A DNA stretch of 64,000 nt, from contig NZ_CP019428.1 in the NCBI RefSeq assembly GCF_009834565.1, positions 4,774,001 to 4,838,000 on the forward strand, written 5' to 3'. The notes beneath the pieces were generated by a model. The model searched no databases, was not told the origin of the DNA, and saw nothing but the letters and a program-made list of their open reading frames with translations. How positions within the stretch are numbered: position 1 is the stretch's first letter; every line of letters begins with the position of its first letter. Below, one piece after another: positions 62,276-64,000 of the stretch. The translations under genes and the position numbers were made by a program. The stretch is from Pseudomonas sp. R76. GTDB lineage: Bacteria; Pseudomonadota; Gammaproteobacteria; Pseudomonadales; Pseudomonadaceae.

Positions 62276-63019
62276 CTACACTCCGCCGAAACTGCTGGCC
62301 AGCGTGCCGATAATCAGCGCCCAGCCATCCACCAGCACAAACAGCATGATCTTGAACGGCAGCGAAATAATCAGCGGCGACAGCATCATCATCCCCATGG
62401 CCATCAGCACGCTCGCCACCACCAGGTCGATGATCAGGAACGGGATGAAAATCATGAAGCCGATCTGGAACGCCGTCTTCAATTCGGAGGTGACGAACGC
62501 CGGCACCAGGATGGTCAATGGCGCCTGATCCGGCGTGGCAATGTCGGTGCGCTTGGACAAACGCATAAACAGCTCAAGGTCGCTGGAGCGGGTTTGCGAC
62601 AGCATGAAGTCCTTGATCGGGCCTTGGGCCTTGTCGATCGCGTCCTGGGCCGTGAGTTTTTCCGCCAGGTACGGTTGCAGGGCTTGCTGGTTCACCTTGT
62701 CGAACACCGGCGCCATGATGAACAGCGTCAAAAACAGCGCCATGCCGGTGAGAATCTGGTTCGACGGTGTCTGCTGCAGGCCCAGGGCCTGACGCAGAAT
62801 CGAGAACACGATGATGATCCGCGTGAAGCTGGTCATCAGCATCACAAACGCCGGGATAAAACTCAGCGCGGTCATGATCAGCAGGATCTGCAGGCTGACC
62901 GAATATTCCTGGGCGCCGGCAGCGTTGGTGCCCAGCGTGATCGCCGGGATCGACAACGGGTCGGCCGCCAACGCCAACGGCGCGGCCAGCAACAGCATGA
63001 GCGTCAATAAAACGCGCAT
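62276..63019 (-). CDS. fliP: Flagellar export apparatus protein FliP
   Basis: A 247-residue protein with a signal peptide ([17 protein letters not shown]), a family requirement, and four membrane helices. Signature regions are [35 protein letters not shown] and the C-terminal [25 protein letters not shown]. The start overlaps the fliO stop by one base. Confidence 0.96.
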   Translation of the reverse strand: MRVLLTLMLLLAAPLALAADPLSIPAITLGTNAAGAQEYSVSLQILLIMTALSFIPAFVMLMTSFTRIIIVFSILRQALGLQQTPSNQILTGMALFLTLFIMAPVFDKVNQQALQPYLAEKLTAQDAIDKAQGPIKDFMLSQTRSSDLELFMRLSKRTDIATPDQAPLTILVPAFVTSELKTAFQIGFMIFIPFLIIDLVVASVLMAMGMMMLSPLIISLPFKIMLFVLVDGWALIIGTLASSFGGV

Positions 63020-63459
63020 TACTTCTTATCCTTCTGATCCTTGCCCAGCAACTCCATCAGGCGCTGGGCGAATTCTGGCGTGGCGGCCTCGGTCCTGGCC
63101 ACTTCTACCGGCGACTTGAGCACGTGCAGCGGGGTGATGCGGCCGGGCGTGATACCCAGCAGAATCTGTTCCTCGCCGACTTGCACCAGCACCAGACGAT
63201 CACGCGGGCCGAGGGCGCGCGAGCCGATCATCTCGATAACCTGGCCATTGCCCGGGCCGATGCGCTGCACGCGGCGCATCAACCAGGCCAGCACAAAAAT
63301 CAACCCCACCACCAGCAACAGGCCCAGCACCAACTGGGTCAGTTGCCCGCCGATGCCACTGCTGACTACGGGCGCCGCAGCCGCCGCTTGTGCGATCGGC
63401 TCAGCCGCCAGGGCGCTCAATGGCAGCGCCAGAAACAGTCCCGCCATCGAATACTTCAT
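63019..63459 (-). CDS. fliO: Flagellar protein FliO
   Basis: A 146-residue protein with an N-terminal signal-like helix (1-18), a second helix (about 40-62, [23 protein letters not shown]) and a cytoplasmic FliO domain ([41 protein letters not shown]). It helps FliP complex assembly. Sequence outside the domain is poorly conserved, as usual. Confidence 0.93.
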   Translation of the reverse strand: MKYSMAGLFLALPLSALAAEPIAQAAAAAPVVSSGIGGQLTQLVLGLLLVVGLIFVLAWLMRRVQRIGPGNGQVIEMIGSRALGPRDRLVLVQVGEEQILLGITPGRITPLHVLKSPVEVARTEAATPEFAQRLMELLGKDQKDKK

Positions 63460-63460
63460 A

Positions 63461-63928
63461 TCAGCGCAACTTCTTGATGCGTTCGCTCGGGCTGATCACA
63501 TCCGTCAGGCGGATGCCGAACTTCTCGTTGACCACCACCACTTCGCCATGGGCGATCAGCGTGCCGTTGACCAGCACGTCCAGCGGCTCGCCAGCCAGGC
63601 GGTCGAGCTCGATCACTGAGCCCTGGTTGAGCTGCAGCAGGTTGCGGATGTTGATTTCGGTGCTGCCGACTTCCATGGAAATCGACACCGGGATGTCGAG
63701 GATCACATCCAGGTTCGGGCCGTCGAGGGTCACCGGGTCGTTGTTTTTCGGCACGCTGCCGAATTCTTCCATCGGCAGGCGGTTGCCGGCCGGCGCGGTG
63801 GCGGCGTCGGCGGCCAGCAGCGCGTCGATGTCGTCCTGGCCAACATCGCCGGTTTCTTCCAGGGCCGCAGCCCACTCGTCAGCCAGGGCCTGGTCTTCGG
63901 CGGAAGTGTTTTCGTGTTCGGTAGCCAT
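63461..63928 (-). CDS. fliN: Flagellar motor switch protein FliN
   Basis: A 155-residue FliN with an acidic N-terminal extension (1-75) and the C-terminal SpoA domain (LDVILDIPVSISMEVGSTEINIRNLLQLNQGSVIELDRLAGEPLDVLVNGTLIAHGEVVVVNEKFGIRLTDVIS). It forms the C-ring with FliM and FliG and binds CheY-P. The ATG at 63928 was chosen as the family start; an ATG-containing frame begins 21 bases earlier. One-base gap to fliO. Confidence 0.95.
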   Translation of the reverse strand: MATEHENTSAEDQALADEWAAALEETGDVGQDDIDALLAADAATAPAGNRLPMEEFGSVPKNNDPVTLDGPNLDVILDIPVSISMEVGSTEINIRNLLQLNQGSVIELDRLAGEPLDVLVNGTLIAHGEVVVVNEKFGIRLTDVISPSERIKKLR

Positions 63929-63962
63929 TACATGTCCTCGGCGAAGCAAAAATTATTGTTGA

Positions 63963-64000
63963 TCAGCGACGGTTGATCGGTTCGATCACTTGCAACGCCA
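63963..64000 (-). CDS. fliM: Flagellar motor switch protein FliM, last codons
   Basis: Only the C-terminal 12 codons are inside the window (ending ALQVIEPINRR before TGA). The call rests on position directly upstream of fliN, as in all pseudomonads, more than on the short sequence. Confidence 0.7.
   Translation of the reverse strand, partial: ALQVIEPINRR

Overview
This window comes from a fluorescent Pseudomonas, most likely of the P. fluorescens group. It carries a pyoverdine chromophore locus (pvdH, mbtH-like gene, pvdL, pvdG, pvdS), an acyclic terpene utilisation (atu) cluster, and a long flagellar/chemotaxis block in the gene order known from P. aeruginosa. High GC content, C-ending codons and many Pseudomonas-type REP/REPIN palindromes agree with this. 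No tRNA, rRNA, CRISPR array, insertion sequence or prophage was seen.

Layout: 1-2.1 kb holds the end of an MscS-type channel gene and a periplasmic M20 amidohydrolase. 2.1-3.9 kb holds the mbtH-like gene and pvdH. 4.1-4.9 kb is an AmpDh3-like amidase. 5.0-10.5 kb is a two-component system divergent from a periplasmic disulfide module (DsbD, an Lgt-like/TlpA fusion, DsbG). 10.7-12.4 kb is an AA10 LPMO plus GH18 chitinase pair, both without signal peptides. 12.7-26.4 kb is the NRPS gene pvdL with the thioesterase gene pvdG, and pvdS is divergent at 26.7 kb behind a Fur box. A solute-binding protein follows, then atuR and the divergent atuABCDEF (28.2-37.2 kb). A nuclease, PpnP, a MOSC protein and CheV come next. 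40.5-43.8 kb holds a degenerate HPt-like protein, a NarX/NarL-type two-component system and a YegS-type lipid kinase. From 44 kb to the end, all on the minus strand, lies the motility block: fliM(end)-fliNOPQR-flhB, then after an insertion flhA-flhF-fleN-fliA-cheY-cheZ-cheA-cheB-motC-motD-ParA-like-ParP-like-cheW-DUF2802.

Several regulatory links are visible. Three TAA(A/T)T-N16-CGT boxes, matching the PvdS iron-starvation promoter, precede pvdH, the mbtH-like gene and pvdG-pvdL; pvdS itself lies under a Fur box. A sigma54-type promoter precedes flhA and a FliA-type promoter precedes cheV. Two 16-bp mirror-image operators lie between atuR and atuA. An 11-bp direct repeat, as used by OmpR-family regulators, precedes dsbD.

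The least ordinary region is the insertion between flhB and flhA. It holds three tandem cold-shock-domain genes: one normal, one strongly diverged and one short. The latter two share a duplicated promoter carrying the same perfect palindrome. Beside them is a small DUF6124/DUF3077-like gene bracketed by two nearly identical 123-bp REPINs in direct orientation. Other points of interest are the signal-less LPMO/chitinase pair, the Lgt-like/thioredoxin fusion, and the pseudo-HPt protein next to a two-component system.
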